From contig CALZHR010000222.1 in NCBI GenBank assembly GCA_945787335.1, positions 1 through 64,000 of the forward strand: 64,000 bases of DNA. Reading direction: 5' to 3'. A program made the translations under genes and the position numbers. This document shows, one piece after another, positions 1-10,212 of the stretch (positions are counted from its first letter, which is position 1; each line of letters begins with the position of its first letter). This stretch comes from an uncultured Desulfuromonadales bacterium. Lineage in GTDB: Bacteria; Desulfobacterota; Desulfuromonadia; Desulfuromonadales; Geopsychrobacteraceae. The notes beneath the pieces are model-generated. The model had not been told where the DNA came from and made no database searches. It was given only the letters and a program-made list of their open reading frames with translations.

Positions 1-271
1 GCTTGATGTCGAGGCGGCCGCCGGAGGCCAGCTTGACGCTGTCAGCAAAATGCTGCGCGATATCGAAGAAGAGCAGGCCTTTGCTCCAGGGCATGACCAT
101 CTTCCAGCGGAAGGTCTTGTCGGAGGTCTTGATGGTGCGCAACTCGCGCTTGACCTCTTCGTGGCGCTTGTCGGTGCCGAACTTTTCACGCTTGGCGGCA
201 AAGGCTGCCGGGGCGAGGGCCAGGCTGACCAGGATCAGCAGGCTGATTACACGCTTGAACGTTTTCATCAT
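1..271 (-). CDS. TRAP transporter substrate-binding protein, DctP type (partial)
   Basis: This is the N-terminal 90 residues of a periplasmic solute-binding protein of a tripartite ATP-independent (TRAP) transporter; the rest lies beyond the left window edge. Residues 1-25 form a typical signal peptide (basic start, leucine-rich core, APAAFA cleavage region). After a charged linker comes the strand 'FRWKMVMPW' and then a helix ending in 'SGGRLDIK', which is the family's usual opening (Trp-Lys-Met, then S-G-G-R-L-x-I). The start is the first of two ATGs, preceded by GGAGAG. It is divergent from lutC-lutB and carries an LldR/FadR-like operator at its promoter, so a lactate or other 2-hydroxy-acid substrate is a reasonable inference, not shown by the sequence itself. 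Confidence 0.8.
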   Translation of the reverse strand, partial: MMKTFKRVISLLILVSLALAPAAFAAKREKFGTDKRHEEVKRELRTIKTSDKTFRWKMVMPWSKGLLFFDIAQHFADSVKLASGGRLDIK

Positions 272-357
272 TGACTCTCCTCTCATACTCCAGGGTGGTT
301 GGATGTGTAAGACATCCGATTAGTAAACATGCCGGGTAAAACTTTATCTCGGCAAAG

Positions 358-401
358 TGGTAAGGCCAATTGAAAATAATACTGGCCGTGCATTGTGTCA
401 A
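358..401 (-). promoter_or_regulatory. Promoter and LldR/FadR-like operator of the TRAP gene
   Basis: Read on the minus strand there is TTGACA (401-396), a 17-base spacer and TATTTT (378-373). The sequence AATTGGCCTTACCA (371-358) lies over the expected transcription start. It differs by one base from the Escherichia coli LldR site AATTGGCCCTACCA as I remember it. A repressor bound here would block initiation. No such regulator is encoded in the window. Confidence 0.5.
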
Positions 402-671
402 GAAAAAAATCAAAAGTTGTTTTATTGTATGCAGTACGCAAAAACTAGGTGTTCGAAATGAGGTGATAGACAGGCATGGCATCAGTGGTGGAAAAGTCCC
501 ACCTGGGAGGCAGATACGCTCTCTGGAACCGCCAATAAATCTAAAACTTGTTACCAAAAGACTCATTTTTATTGATATTTGGACTACCGCAGCAAGTCTA
601 TGCGGATCTGTTAGACTGAATAAAAAAGGCGTCTTTTCGGACGGCAGGAAACAAACAATGTCTTCTTTCTC

Positions 672-720
672 TTGACATCCAGGCAGATCTGAGGTTATTT
701 ATTTTTGAGTGGTCAGACCA
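672..720 (+). promoter_or_regulatory. lutC promoter with perfect FadR-family palindrome
   Basis: TTGACA (672-677) is followed at 17-18 bases by TTATTT or TATTTA (695-701). The perfect inverted repeat TGGTCAGACCA (710-720) sits at the expected start of transcription, 15 bases before the lutC start. TGGTnnnACCA is the known core of GntR/FadR-subfamily operators, which include the regulators of lactate genes. Confidence 0.6.
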
Positions 721-735
721 ATTTCTGGAGTCATT

Positions 736-1302
736 ATGAAAAAAACAACCGAATTGAAAAAGAGTTTTGTCGCTGCCGCCCAGGTCGTCGGAGCTGAAGT
801 TATCGACTGCAAAAACCTGCAGGAGGCGGTTGCCTACCTCGCCGAGCAGGTCGATGGGCCGCTGCTCTGCCCATCATTCGCCAGCGGCGAGCGGGCCGGG
901 CTGGCAGAGAAACTGGTGGCCGCCGGGGTGACCCTGGTGGCGGAAGATTTTCGTCAGCAGGCCCCGCATGCCAAATGGGGCGTGACCGGTGTCAACTTCG
1001 CCATGGCCGACACCGGCAGCCTGGCGCTGGAGAGCACCGCGGAAGATATCCGCCTGGCGACCACCCTGCCGGAAATCCACTTTGCCCTGCTCGACCCGGA
1101 GAAAATTCTCGCTGACAGTCTGGATGCGGTCGAGCCGATGCGCCAGCTGCATCAGCGCGACCCGCGCAACTATATCGCCTATATCACCGGCCCCAGCCGC
1201 ACCGCCGACATCGAGCGGGTGTTGACCATCGGTGTCCACGGCCCCAAGCAGCTGCATATTCTGCTGGTGCCGAAGCTTTCAAGCGATCCGTTGGAAATGT
1301 AA
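736..1302 (+). CDS. lutC: Lactate utilization protein C (LUD domain)
   Basis: The 188-residue product is a single LUD (LutC/YkgG) domain. In the LutABC system this subunit acts with the iron-sulfur proteins LutA and LutB in oxidation of L-lactate to pyruvate in the cytoplasm. The core 'VTGVNFAMADTGSLALES' and 'RLATTLPEIHFALLDPEKI' are the signature stretches shared by LutC and LutB. An in-frame GTG lies upstream inside the operator; the ATG at 736 is preferred because CTGGAG precedes it at good spacing. The next gene, lutB, starts 8 bases downstream, so the two form an operon. Confidence 0.92.
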   Translation: MKKTTELKKSFVAAAQVVGAEVIDCKNLQEAVAYLAEQVDGPLLCPSFASGERAGLAEKLVAAGVTLVAEDFRQQAPHAKWGVTGVNFAMADTGSLALESTAEDIRLATTLPEIHFALLDPEKILADSLDAVEPMRQLHQRDPRNYIAYITGPSRTADIERVLTIGVHGPKQLHILLVPKLSSDPLEM

Positions 1303-1310
1303 GGAGCGTC

Positions 1311-3470
1311 ATGATGAATAAACAGCGCAATAAAGATTATCGCCAGCGGATCGACCAGGCCCTTGCCACCCCGAAATTGCAGGACGCCCTGCACAAGTTC
1401 GGCGACGCCTACCTGGTGTCGCGCGGCAACGCCTTCGCCAATTACGATTTTGAAGCGATGCGCAGTGAAATTTCGGCGATGAAAACCGACGTCCGCGAGA
1501 ACCACGCCGCGCTGCTGCAGCAATTTATCAGCAACGCCGAAGCCGCCGGGGCAACCGTCTACCTGGCCAAGACCGCCGAAGACGCCAACAATTACATCGC
1601 CGAACTGGCGAAACAGAAGGGCGCCAAGCTGGCGGTCAAGAGCAAGAGCATGGCCAGCGAGGAAACCCACCTGAATGTCGCGCTGGAAAAGGCCGGCACC
1701 AGGGCCTTGGAGACCGACCTGGGCGAATGGATCATTCAGCTTGCCGGGCAGCGCCCCAGCCACATGGTGATGCCGGCGATTCACATGTTCAAGGAAGATG
1801 TCGCCGAACTGTTCAGCAAGCAGACCGGCCAGCAGGAAAAAGCCGAGATCAAGCATCTGGTCGAGGTGGCCCGGCAGCAGCTGCGGCAGGGCTATCTGGA
1901 CGCGGAGATCGGCATCACCGGCGCCAACATCGCCGTCGCCGAGACCGGCGGCATCGCTTTGGTGACCAACGAGGGGAACGCCCGGCTCGCCTCGACCCTG
2001 CCGAAGGTGCATGTCGTCCTGGTCGGCATCGAGAAACTGGTGCCGACCCTGGAGGACGCCACCAAGGTGATCCGCATCCTGCCGAAGAACGCCACCGGTC
2101 AGCCGCTCACCTCCTACGTCACCTGGATCCGCGGCGCGGTGCCCTGCGCCGGTGAAGAAAAAGAACTGCACATCGTGCTGCTCGACAACGGCCGCAGCAC
2201 TCTGGCCGAATCTCCGCACTGCCAGGATGCCCTCAACTGCATCCGCTGCGGCGCCTGCGCCAATGTCTGCCCGGTCTACCAGACGGTCGGCGGGCATGTC
2301 TTCGGCCATATCTATATCGGCGCCATCGGGATCATCCTGACCGCCTTCTACCATGGCCTGGAGAACGCCGCGGAGATCGTCCGCGCCTGTATCGGCTGCC
2401 GCTCCTGCGTGGCGATCTGCCCGAGCAAGATCGACCTGGAGGAGATCATCCTCTCTTTGCGCGAGACCATCGGTGAGGAAGAAGGGATCGGCACCGGCAA
2501 GGACATCGTTTTCCGCAAGGTGATGCGGAACCGCAAGCTGTTCCACGGCCTGCTGCGCGCCGCCAGCGTCATGCAGAAGCCGGTCACCAGGGGTGAGCGC
2601 TCGATCCGCCACCTGCCGCTGTTCTTCTCCTCGCTGACCGAGTGGCGCACCCTGCCGGCGGTGGCGGACAAACCGCTGCGCGATCTGATCCTGCAGCAGC
2701 CGCAAAAAGTGGCCAAGCCGCGCTACCGGGTCGCTTTTTTCGGCGGCTGCGCCAACGATTTCCTTTATCCGGAGCTGGGCCTCGACCTGGTGACGGTGAT
2801 GAATGCCCTGGATGTTGAGGTCTACTATCCTCTCGAGCAGAACTGCTGCGGCGTGCCGGCTCTCTATTCGGGCGACAAGGAGACCGCCATCGAGCTGGCC
2901 AAGCAGAATATCGACGCCATGCTCGAGGGCAACCCCGACTTCGTGCTGACCACCTGCCCGACCTGCACCATGGCGCTGCAGCGTGATTTCGTCGAACATC
3001 TCAAGGACAACCCGGCCTGGGCCGCCAAGGCGGAAGCGCTGGCCGAGATCACCGTCGACGCGGCCGGTTTTATCGTCAACCAGCTGGGTGCCGCCGAGCT
3101 CTTCAAAGAGTTGGCGACAGCCGAGAAAGTCACCTACCACGACTCCTGCCACCTCAAGCGCGGCGCCGGGGTCTGGAAAGAGCCGCGTCAGCTGATCGAG
3201 ACCAGCGGCTTTGAGCTGGTCGAGATGGACCACGCCGACCGCTGCTGCGGGTTCGGCGGCTCCTACTCGCTGACCAGCCACCCCGATATCGCCAAGATGA
3301 TCCTCAAGGACAAACTGAACGATATCGCCGAAAGCGGCGCTTCCTGTGTGGCGATGGACTGCCCCGGCTGCATGATGCAGATCCGCGGCGGCCTGGAAAA
3401 ACAAGGCTCCGGCGTGCGCGCCCAGCACACCATTGAACTGCTCGCCGAGGCGCTGAAGAACCAGACGTAA
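1311..3470 (+). CDS. lutB: LutB iron-sulfur protein fused to LutA-like CCG domains
   Basis: The 719-residue protein joins two parts that are separate in Bacillus LutABC. Residues about 60-300 are a LUD domain. Two ferredoxin-type [4Fe-4S] motifs follow at C310-C313-C316-C320 and C360-C363-C366-C370. From about residue 470 there are two CCG (heterodisulfide-reductase/GlpC-type) repeats: C480, C512-C513 and C549-x-x-C552, then a second set with 'DSCHLK', 'DRCCGFGG' and 'DCPGC'. With lutC this would be a complete two-gene lactate oxidation module delivering electrons to the quinone pool. The start is the first of two ATGs after AAGGAG. The role is well supported; the L- versus D-lactate preference cannot be read from the sequence. 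Confidence 0.9.
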   Translation: MMNKQRNKDYRQRIDQALATPKLQDALHKFGDAYLVSRGNAFANYDFEAMRSEISAMKTDVRENHAALLQQFISNAEAAGATVYLAKTAEDANNYIAELAKQKGAKLAVKSKSMASEETHLNVALEKAGTRALETDLGEWIIQLAGQRPSHMVMPAIHMFKEDVAELFSKQTGQQEKAEIKHLVEVARQQLRQGYLDAEIGITGANIAVAETGGIALVTNEGNARLASTLPKVHVVLVGIEKLVPTLEDATKVIRILPKNATGQPLTSYVTWIRGAVPCAGEEKELHIVLLDNGRSTLAESPHCQDALNCIRCGACANVCPVYQTVGGHVFGHIYIGAIGIILTAFYHGLENAAEIVRACIGCRSCVAICPSKIDLEEIILSLRETIGEEEGIGTGKDIVFRKVMRNRKLFHGLLRAASVMQKPVTRGERSIRHLPLFFSSLTEWRTLPAVADKPLRDLILQQPQKVAKPRYRVAFFGGCANDFLYPELGLDLVTVMNALDVEVYYPLEQNCCGVPALYSGDKETAIELAKQNIDAMLEGNPDFVLTTCPTCTMALQRDFVEHLKDNPAWAAKAEALAEITVDAAGFIVNQLGAAELFKELATAEKVTYHDSCHLKRGAGVWKEPRQLIETSGFELVEMDHADRCCGFGGSYSLTSHPDIAKMILKDKLNDIAESGASCVAMDCPGCMMQIRGGLEKQGSGVRAQHTIELLAEALKNQT

Positions 3471-3515
3471 GCGATCAGATTTCACAACGTGGTATTCTCT
3501 CTCCCACGTTCTTCT

Positions 3516-3556
3516 GCCCCATTCCGGACCTCCTCCCGGAGTGGGGCGCTTTTTTT
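3516..3556 (+). terminator. Intrinsic terminator of lutCB
   Basis: A 12-bp stem (GCCCCATTCCGG against CCGGAGTGGGGC, one G-T pair) is followed by seven T residues, 45 bases after the lutB stop. Confidence 0.9.
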
Positions 3557-3571
3557 CCAGGTGCTTCCGAC

Positions 3572-3600
3572 TTGTTGTCGGCAGGGCCTTGTGCTATATC
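3572..3600 (+). promoter_or_regulatory. Candidate promoter of the gspA-gspB pair
   Basis: TTGTTG (3572-3577), a 17-base spacer and TATATC (3595-3600) lie between the lutB terminator and the next start codon. The match to sigma-70 boxes is moderate. Confidence 0.4.
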
Positions 3601-3620
3601 GATGGGCAGGAGGTCGCTGA

Positions 3621-5228
3621 ATGTACAAAGATTATTTCGGACTCAAGGAAGAGCCATTTTCCATCGCCCCCGACCCGCAGTTTTTGTACATGAGCGAACG
3701 TCACCGCGAGGCGCTGGCCCACCTGATCTACGGGATGAAAACCGATGGCGGTTTCGTCCTGCTCACCGGCGAAGTCGGCACCGGCAAAACCACCGTCTGT
3801 CGCTGCCTGCTCGAACAGATCCCGGAGCACTCCGAGATCGCCTTTGTCCTCAATCCCAAGCTGACCGCCAGCGAGCTGCTGGCAACCATCTGCGACGAAC
3901 TGCACATCAGTTATCCTGCCGGCAATCGCAGCAACAAGGTGTTTATCGATGCGCTGAACGCTTTTCTGCTCGAAGCGCACAGCCAGGGGCGCAAGACCGT
4001 CCTGATTATCGATGAGGCGCAGAACTTGAGCGTCGCGGTGCTCGAGCAGATCCGCCTGCTGACCAACCTGGAGACCAACAAGCAGAAGCTGCTGCAGGTG
4101 ATCATGCTCGGCCAGCCGGAGCTCAAGCTCTTGCTGGATAAGCCGGAGCTGCGCCAGCTGGCCCAACGCGTCACCGCCCGTTATCACCTCGAACCTTTGT
4201 CGAAGAATGAAATTCAGGCCTATATCCGCCACCGTCTGGCGGTGGCCGGGGTGGAGCGGCCGCTCTTCTCAAGCGCGACCGCGAACAAGCTCTATCAACT
4301 CAGCGGCGGGGTCCCGCGGTTGATCAATCTGCTCTGCGACCGGGCTCTGCTCGGCGCCTACGTGAAAAACCAATCGACCATCAGTCCCGCGCTGCTCAGC
4401 GAGGCGGCGCGAGAGGTTTTCGGCAAGAAGATCAAGCCCGTGCCGGCGCCAGCGCCATTCTGGCAATGGGCGCTGCTGGTGCTGGTCCTCCTGGTGGGCA
4501 GCGGCTTTCTGTTGCAGACCTACCTGCAGCATCAACCGCCTGCCGCCAATGCTGTTGCGGTTAAGATTCCGATCGCCCGCGAAAGCTCGCCGCCACCTAA
4601 CCCGGCACCACTGACCTGGAGCGGCACGGAGCCGATCAGTCGCAGTAGCGTGCTCGCCTACCAGGCGCTCTTTGGCCGCTGGGGGCTGAAGTTCAGTGAG
4701 GCCGAGGGCACGGCCCGGGGGCAGGCGGAGCAGCATGGCCTCAACCTGATCGACAGGCGCGGCAGCCTGGGGCGTCTGCGCCAGCTGAACCGTCCGGCGG
4801 TCTTGAAACTGAATGACCCGGAGCGGCGGCCGTTTTTTGTCACCTTGACCGCGCTCGGAGAGACCGATGCAACCCTGGTGCTCGGGACCGAAGTGAGGGT
4901 GGTGCCGATCGAAACCCTGCTGAAGCAGTGGCTGGGTGAATTTACCCTGCTCTGGCAGACGCCGCCCAACTACAGCGGAGTCGTCAAGCCGGGAGACCAG
5001 GGGCAGGTGGTGCAGTGGCTGGAAGAGCAGATGGCGGCGCATTACAGCCGCGACGTGCGAACCGGTGCCAGTCCGAAGTTGTCGGGACAGCTGCTGGAAG
5101 AGGTGCAGAAATTCCAGGCCGAAGCCGGCTTGCAACCGGACGGGATCGTCGGCACCTACACCCTGATCCTGCTCAACAGCCGGGCGAACAAAACCCATCC
5201 CACCCTGACGGCCGGTCAAAGGGGGTAG
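3621..5228 (+). CDS. gspA: GspA/ExeA-family ATPase with C-terminal peptidoglycan-binding domain
   Basis: The 535-residue protein is an ExeA/GspA-type inner-membrane ATPase. In Aeromonas, ExeA with ExeB assembles the type II secretin through the cell wall. Residues 1-270 form an AAA+ module with Walker A 'GEVGTGKTT' (50-58) and Walker B 'VLIIDEAQN' (about 126-134). A single membrane helix lies at about 278-300, a C39-peptidase-like segment at about 370-430, and a PG_binding_1 domain at the C-terminus ('FQAEAGLQPDGIVG'). The start follows CAGGAGGT. gspB begins two bases after its stop. No other type II secretion genes are in the window, so the partner machine is elsewhere or the pair serves another envelope complex. 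Confidence 0.85.
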   Translation: MYKDYFGLKEEPFSIAPDPQFLYMSERHREALAHLIYGMKTDGGFVLLTGEVGTGKTTVCRCLLEQIPEHSEIAFVLNPKLTASELLATICDELHISYPAGNRSNKVFIDALNAFLLEAHSQGRKTVLIIDEAQNLSVAVLEQIRLLTNLETNKQKLLQVIMLGQPELKLLLDKPELRQLAQRVTARYHLEPLSKNEIQAYIRHRLAVAGVERPLFSSATANKLYQLSGGVPRLINLLCDRALLGAYVKNQSTISPALLSEAAREVFGKKIKPVPAPAPFWQWALLVLVLLVGSGFLLQTYLQHQPPAANAVAVKIPIARESSPPPNPAPLTWSGTEPISRSSVLAYQALFGRWGLKFSEAEGTARGQAEQHGLNLIDRRGSLGRLRQLNRPAVLKLNDPERRPFFVTLTALGETDATLVLGTEVRVVPIETLLKQWLGEFTLLWQTPPNYSGVVKPGDQGQVVQWLEEQMAAHYSRDVRTGASPKLSGQLLEEVQKFQAEAGLQPDGIVGTYTLILLNSRANKTHPTLTAGQRG

Positions 5229-5230
5229 TG

Positions 5231-5854
5231 ATGTCGTTTATTCTCGATGCGTTGAAAAAATCGGATCATAAACGCCAGGATACCAGTGCCCCGCGACTTG
5301 ATACGGTGCATGATCCGGTGCCAGCAAAGAAGCCCCGCCGGACGCTGCTGATCGGACTGGTCCTGCTGGCGCTGGTGCTCAACGGCGGCCTTGTCGCCTG
5401 GTTTCTGCTGCCAGGCTCAGCGCCCCGGGTCGAGCAGGTGAGCGTCATGGAATCGGCGCTGCTGCCGGCTGTCCGGGTGCCCAGGCCGGCCGATTCCGCC
5501 ACTGTCCAACCTCCTGCTCAGCCTGCGCCGCAGGCTTTGACAGCGGCCTCGCAAATTCCGCCTCCGGCCGCTGGGAAAATGGCTGCGCCGGAAGCGGGTC
5601 TGACGTCTGACAGGCATATTTACCAGATTGACGAGCTCCCTGCGACAGTTCGCGGGCGGCTGCCGGAACTGCACATGTCATTGCATGCCTACCGCAGCGA
5701 TGAGGCTGCAGCAAGCCTGGTCCGCATCAACGATCGCATCATGCGGGAAGGCGATCTGCTGGGCAATAAATACCTGGTCGAAGAGATCACCCCGGGGGGC
5801 GTGGTGTTCCGTTATCAGGGTTATCGTTTCATCCTGCCCCGCAAACGAACCTGA
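5231..5854 (+). CDS. gspB: General secretion pathway protein B (GspB)
   Basis: The 207-residue protein opens with 'MSFILDALKKSDHKRQ', the conserved cytoplasmic start of GspB/ExeB proteins. One membrane helix follows at about 37-58, then a proline/alanine-rich periplasmic linker, and a C-terminal GspB domain ('LHMSLHAYRSDEAAASLVRIN', ending 'YQGYRFILPRKRT'). It is the expected partner of the preceding GspA: ExeA and ExeB form an inner-membrane complex that binds peptidoglycan and localises the secretin. The ATG at 5231, two bases past the gspA stop, is chosen because it gives this family start exactly; the longer upstream reading frame runs back over gspA. Confidence 0.85.
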   Translation: MSFILDALKKSDHKRQDTSAPRLDTVHDPVPAKKPRRTLLIGLVLLALVLNGGLVAWFLLPGSAPRVEQVSVMESALLPAVRVPRPADSATVQPPAQPAPQALTAASQIPPPAAGKMAAPEAGLTSDRHIYQIDELPATVRGRLPELHMSLHAYRSDEAAASLVRINDRIMREGDLLGNKYLVEEITPGGVVFRYQGYRFILPRKRT

Positions 5855-5961
5855 GCCGCTGGTCATGTCCTGGCTGCCTCATCACGACATCCCTTAGCAC
5901 TTGCCTCACTCGGACGAAAAATGCTACCACTGCGGGACTTTTTTCTCGTGAGGGAGCAGCT

Positions 5962-7596
<1,635 letters not shown>

Positions 7597-7679
7597 CTTC
7601 GCGGCGCACTCCGCTGCAAACCCTGGCAAAGCTGCTATGCTTTGCTCATTAAGTTTACCAACTCAAGGAGGGAGCTTGC

Positions 7680-8039
7680 ATGGAAGACAAATGCTATTAC
7701 TATCGGGGGCATGTCGCTTCGGTCTACGACGGAGACACCTGTCATGTTGATATCGATCTCGGTTTCGGTATCTGGAAGAAGAAGGAGACTCTGCGCCTGA
7801 ATCGCATCAACGCCCCGGAGCTGCGCGGTGAGAGCAAGATCGCCGGCCGGGCCTCACGCGATTATATGCGCGAGCTGATCCTGGACAAGGACGTGATGAT
7901 CCAGACGATCCAGGACACCAAAGGGAAGTACGGCCGTTATCTGGCGGAGATCTGGATCTTCGACGCTCTGAACCAGCAGTGGCAGAACGCCAACGACCTG
8001 CTGGTGGCCAGTGGCCATGCGGAGTATAAAGAGTACTGA
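7680..8039 (+). CDS. Thermonuclease-like (SNase domain) protein
   Basis: The 119-residue product is a single staphylococcal-nuclease fold (Ca-dependent phosphodiesterase of DNA/RNA in the family). The motif 'DGDT' (17-20) and residues R39, E47 and R86 line up with the catalytic R35, E43 and R87 of Staphylococcus nuclease. The usual 'DTPE' is 'NAPE', so one metal ligand differs. No signal peptide is visible, so the protein is probably cytoplasmic, unlike secreted nucleases. The ATG is preceded by a strong AAGGAGGGAG. It stands alone between ABC-F and a convergent EF-G gene. Confidence 0.82.
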   Translation: MEDKCYYYRGHVASVYDGDTCHVDIDLGFGIWKKKETLRLNRINAPELRGESKIAGRASRDYMRELILDKDVMIQTIQDTKGKYGRYLAEIWIFDALNQQWQNANDLLVASGHAEYKEY

Positions 8040-8063
8040 GAGAAAGTTCCGGGAGCTATGGTT

Positions 8064-8100
8064 AAAGCTGGCCTGTCCTTTTGGGGATAGGCCAGCTTTT
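8064..8100. terminator. Bidirectional terminator between SNase gene and EF-G paralogue
   Basis: AAAGCTGGCCT (8064-8074) pairs with AGGCCAGCTTT (8089-8099), with T-runs on the plus strand and A-runs giving U-tracts on the minus strand. It lies exactly between two convergent genes. Confidence 0.88.
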
Positions 8101-10167
8101 TTATTTCAAGCCGAACCTCAGCAGCGTCTCAGCTGGCGCCTGGTCGAAGTGGGAGAACTCCATGGTGAAGCTGCCCTGCCCCTTGGTGGCGCTGCGCAGT
8201 TCGGTCATGTAGCCGAACATTTCGATCAGCGGGACGGTGGCGCGGATGACGTCCTGCCCCGGGCGGGAGCTGATCCCTTCGACCTGGCCGCGTTTCTGCT
8301 GCAGGCTGCCCATCACCCGGCCGGTGTAGTCGGTCGGCGTGGTCAGCTCCAGTGACATGAGCGGTTCGAGCAGGGTCGGCTTGCCGGCCCGCAGGGCGGT
8401 GGAGATGGCGCGGCTGATGGCGGCGGAGATGCCCAGGTCAGTCGACTTGCCCGGTTCATAAGGGGCGGCAAGGAGGTGAATCTGCAGGTCGGTCAGCGGG
8501 TAGCCGGCGGCCGGCCCTGACCTGCTGGCGGCGAGCAGTTTCTCCTGCAGGAGTTCCGCCTCTGCCTCGGGCCAGCCTTCCAGCGCCTGCGGCGCCAGCT
8601 CAATCGTCAGGCCGCTTTTGCGCTCGCTGGGGACCAGCTTGATCCTGACCTCGCCCAGATGCAGCTTGCCGTCGATCTCCCGCTCGAAGCGCTCATGCTG
8701 CTCGGCGGGCCGGGTCAGGGTCTCGCGGTAAACAACCTGCGGCCGGCCGGTCTGGGTGGCGACGCCGAAGTCGCTGGTCAGCCGCTGCACGACCACCTCC
8801 AGGTGCAGCTCGCCCATGCCGGTGAGCAGGGTCTGCCCGGTCTCCTGATCCTCTTTGACCAGAAAGGTGGGGTCTTCCCACTGCAGCTTCTCCAGCGCCA
8901 CCGGCAGCTTGTCTCGGTCAGCGACGGTCTTCGGCTCGACGGCCAGCGAGACCACCGGCTCGGGGTATTCCAGCCCGGCCAGCTGCAGGGGCAAATCGGC
9001 CTTGCTGATGGTGTCGCCGGTCAGCACGTTTTTCAGCCCGGTGGCGGTGACGATATCGCCGGCGACGGCATGATCGATCCGCTCGCGTTTGTGGGAGTGC
9101 ATGCGGAACAGCCGGGCGACCTTCTCTGCCTGCAGCGTGCGGCTGTTGAACACCGTGTCCCCCGGCTTCAGGCTGCCGGAGTAGAGCCGCAGGTAGGTCA
9201 GCTTACGCCCTTCGTCGGCCAGAACTTTGAACGCCAGCGCACAGAGCGGGCCCTTGGAATCGGTTGCGATCGGCAAATGCTGCTGGTTGTCGAGGCGGGT
9301 GGCATCTGCCGGGGGGGTGTCGAGGGGGGCGGGGAGCAGGCTGCAGATGGCATCGAGCAGCGGCTGGACCCCCTTGTTGCGCAGCGCCGAGCCGAGCAGC
9401 ACCGGGGCGATCTGACAGGCGATGACCCCCTGACGCAGCGCCGGCAGCAACCGTTCGCCAATAATCGGCTTGCCTTCGAGAAAGTCGCTCAGGATGCTGT
9501 CGTCGTAATCGGCGGCCGTCTCGATGATCCGTTCCCGCGCCTGCAGCACCTCTTCGGTCAGTTCGGTGGGGATCTCGCCATCGACCAGGGTCTGCCCCTG
9601 ATCCTCCTCGCGGAACAGGATCGCCTTTTCCTCGATCAGGTCGACCACCCCGCAGAAACGGTCTTCGCTGCCGATCGGCAGTTGCAGCAAGAGTGGCTTG
9701 GCGTGCAGCTTTTCGATCATGCTGATCAGCACCTGGCGGTGGTCGGCGCCGATCCGGTCCATTTTGTTGATCAGGCAGATGCGCGGCACCCGGTAGCGAT
9801 CGGCCTGACGCCAGACCGATTCGCTCTGCGGCTGGACCCCTTCGACGGCGCTGAAAATCGCGACTGCGCCGTCGAGGGCGCGCAGCGAGCGTTCGACTTC
9901 GATGGTGAAGTCGATGTGGCCGGGGGTGTCGATCAGGTTGAAGGTGTGGTTCCGCCAGTGGCAGCAGGTGGCGGTGGCGGTGATGGTAATGCCCCGCTGC
10001 TGTTCCTGCTCCATCCAGTCCATGACCGCCATGCCATCGTGGACTTCGCCCATCTTGTGGATTTCCCCGGTGTAGAAGAGAATCCGTTCGGAGACGGTGG
10101 TTTTGCCGGCATCGATGTGCGAGATGATGCCGAAATTGCGGATCTGGTTGCGGTTGACGTCTGCCAT
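8101..10167 (-). CDS. fusA: Elongation factor G paralogue
   Basis: The 688-residue product is a full-length EF-G-type translational GTPase. It has G1 'AHIDAGKTT'-like 'SHIDAGKTT', G3 'DTPGH', G4 'NKMD', and the EF-G domains III-V down to 'GMGELHLEV' and '[14 protein letters not shown]'. EF-G catalyses translocation or ribosome recycling. The gene is not in a str operon (no rpsL, rpsG or tuf nearby), so it is likely a second copy (EF-G2 type), whose role may differ from the housekeeping factor. It is the last gene of a three-gene minus-strand set. The start codon follows GGGGGAAGG. Confidence 0.88.
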   Translation of the reverse strand: MADVNRNQIRNFGIISHIDAGKTTVSERILFYTGEIHKMGEVHDGMAVMDWMEQEQQRGITITATATCCHWRNHTFNLIDTPGHIDFTIEVERSLRALDGAVAIFSAVEGVQPQSESVWRQADRYRVPRICLINKMDRIGADHRQVLISMIEKLHAKPLLLQLPIGSEDRFCGVVDLIEEKAILFREEDQGQTLVDGEIPTELTEEVLQARERIIETAADYDDSILSDFLEGKPIIGERLLPALRQGVIACQIAPVLLGSALRNKGVQPLLDAICSLLPAPLDTPPADATRLDNQQHLPIATDSKGPLCALAFKVLADEGRKLTYLRLYSGSLKPGDTVFNSRTLQAEKVARLFRMHSHKRERIDHAVAGDIVTATGLKNVLTGDTISKADLPLQLAGLEYPEPVVSLAVEPKTVADRDKLPVALEKLQWEDPTFLVKEDQETGQTLLTGMGELHLEVVVQRLTSDFGVATQTGRPQVVYRETLTRPAEQHERFEREIDGKLHLGEVRIKLVPSERKSGLTIELAPQALEGWPEAEAELLQEKLLAASRSGPAAGYPLTDLQIHLLAAPYEPGKSTDLGISAAISRAISTALRAGKPTLLEPLMSLELTTPTDYTGRVMGSLQQKRGQVEGISSRPGQDVIRATVPLIEMFGYMTELRSATKGQGSFTMEFSHFDQAPAETLLRFGLK

Positions 10168-10212
10168 GCCTTCCCCCGGGTTCGTCGGCTGTTTGGTCTC
10201 GTCGCGGTGGGT

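Larger units (their letters stand above)
272..735. other. Divergent intergenic region between TRAP gene and lutC
   Basis: These 464 bases hold the two divergent promoters and their operator-like palindromes. The middle part (about 420-660) is AT-richer than the neighbours and has a small hairpin (GGTGG/CCACC around 490-510). I see no credible ORF, riboswitch or tRNA there. Confidence 0.6.

Noticed and set aside
440-560. Riboswitch (c-di-GMP, cobalamin or molybdenum cofactor type) before lutC
   Set aside because: The sequence has a few hairpins but none of the conserved cores of these classes. The distance to any gene is also poor.
1179-3485. A 768-codon open frame on the minus strand opposite lutB
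   Set aside because: It lies antisense to lutB with its clear Fe-S motifs. It is a codon-bias shadow in GC-rich DNA and its translation has no recognisable domain.
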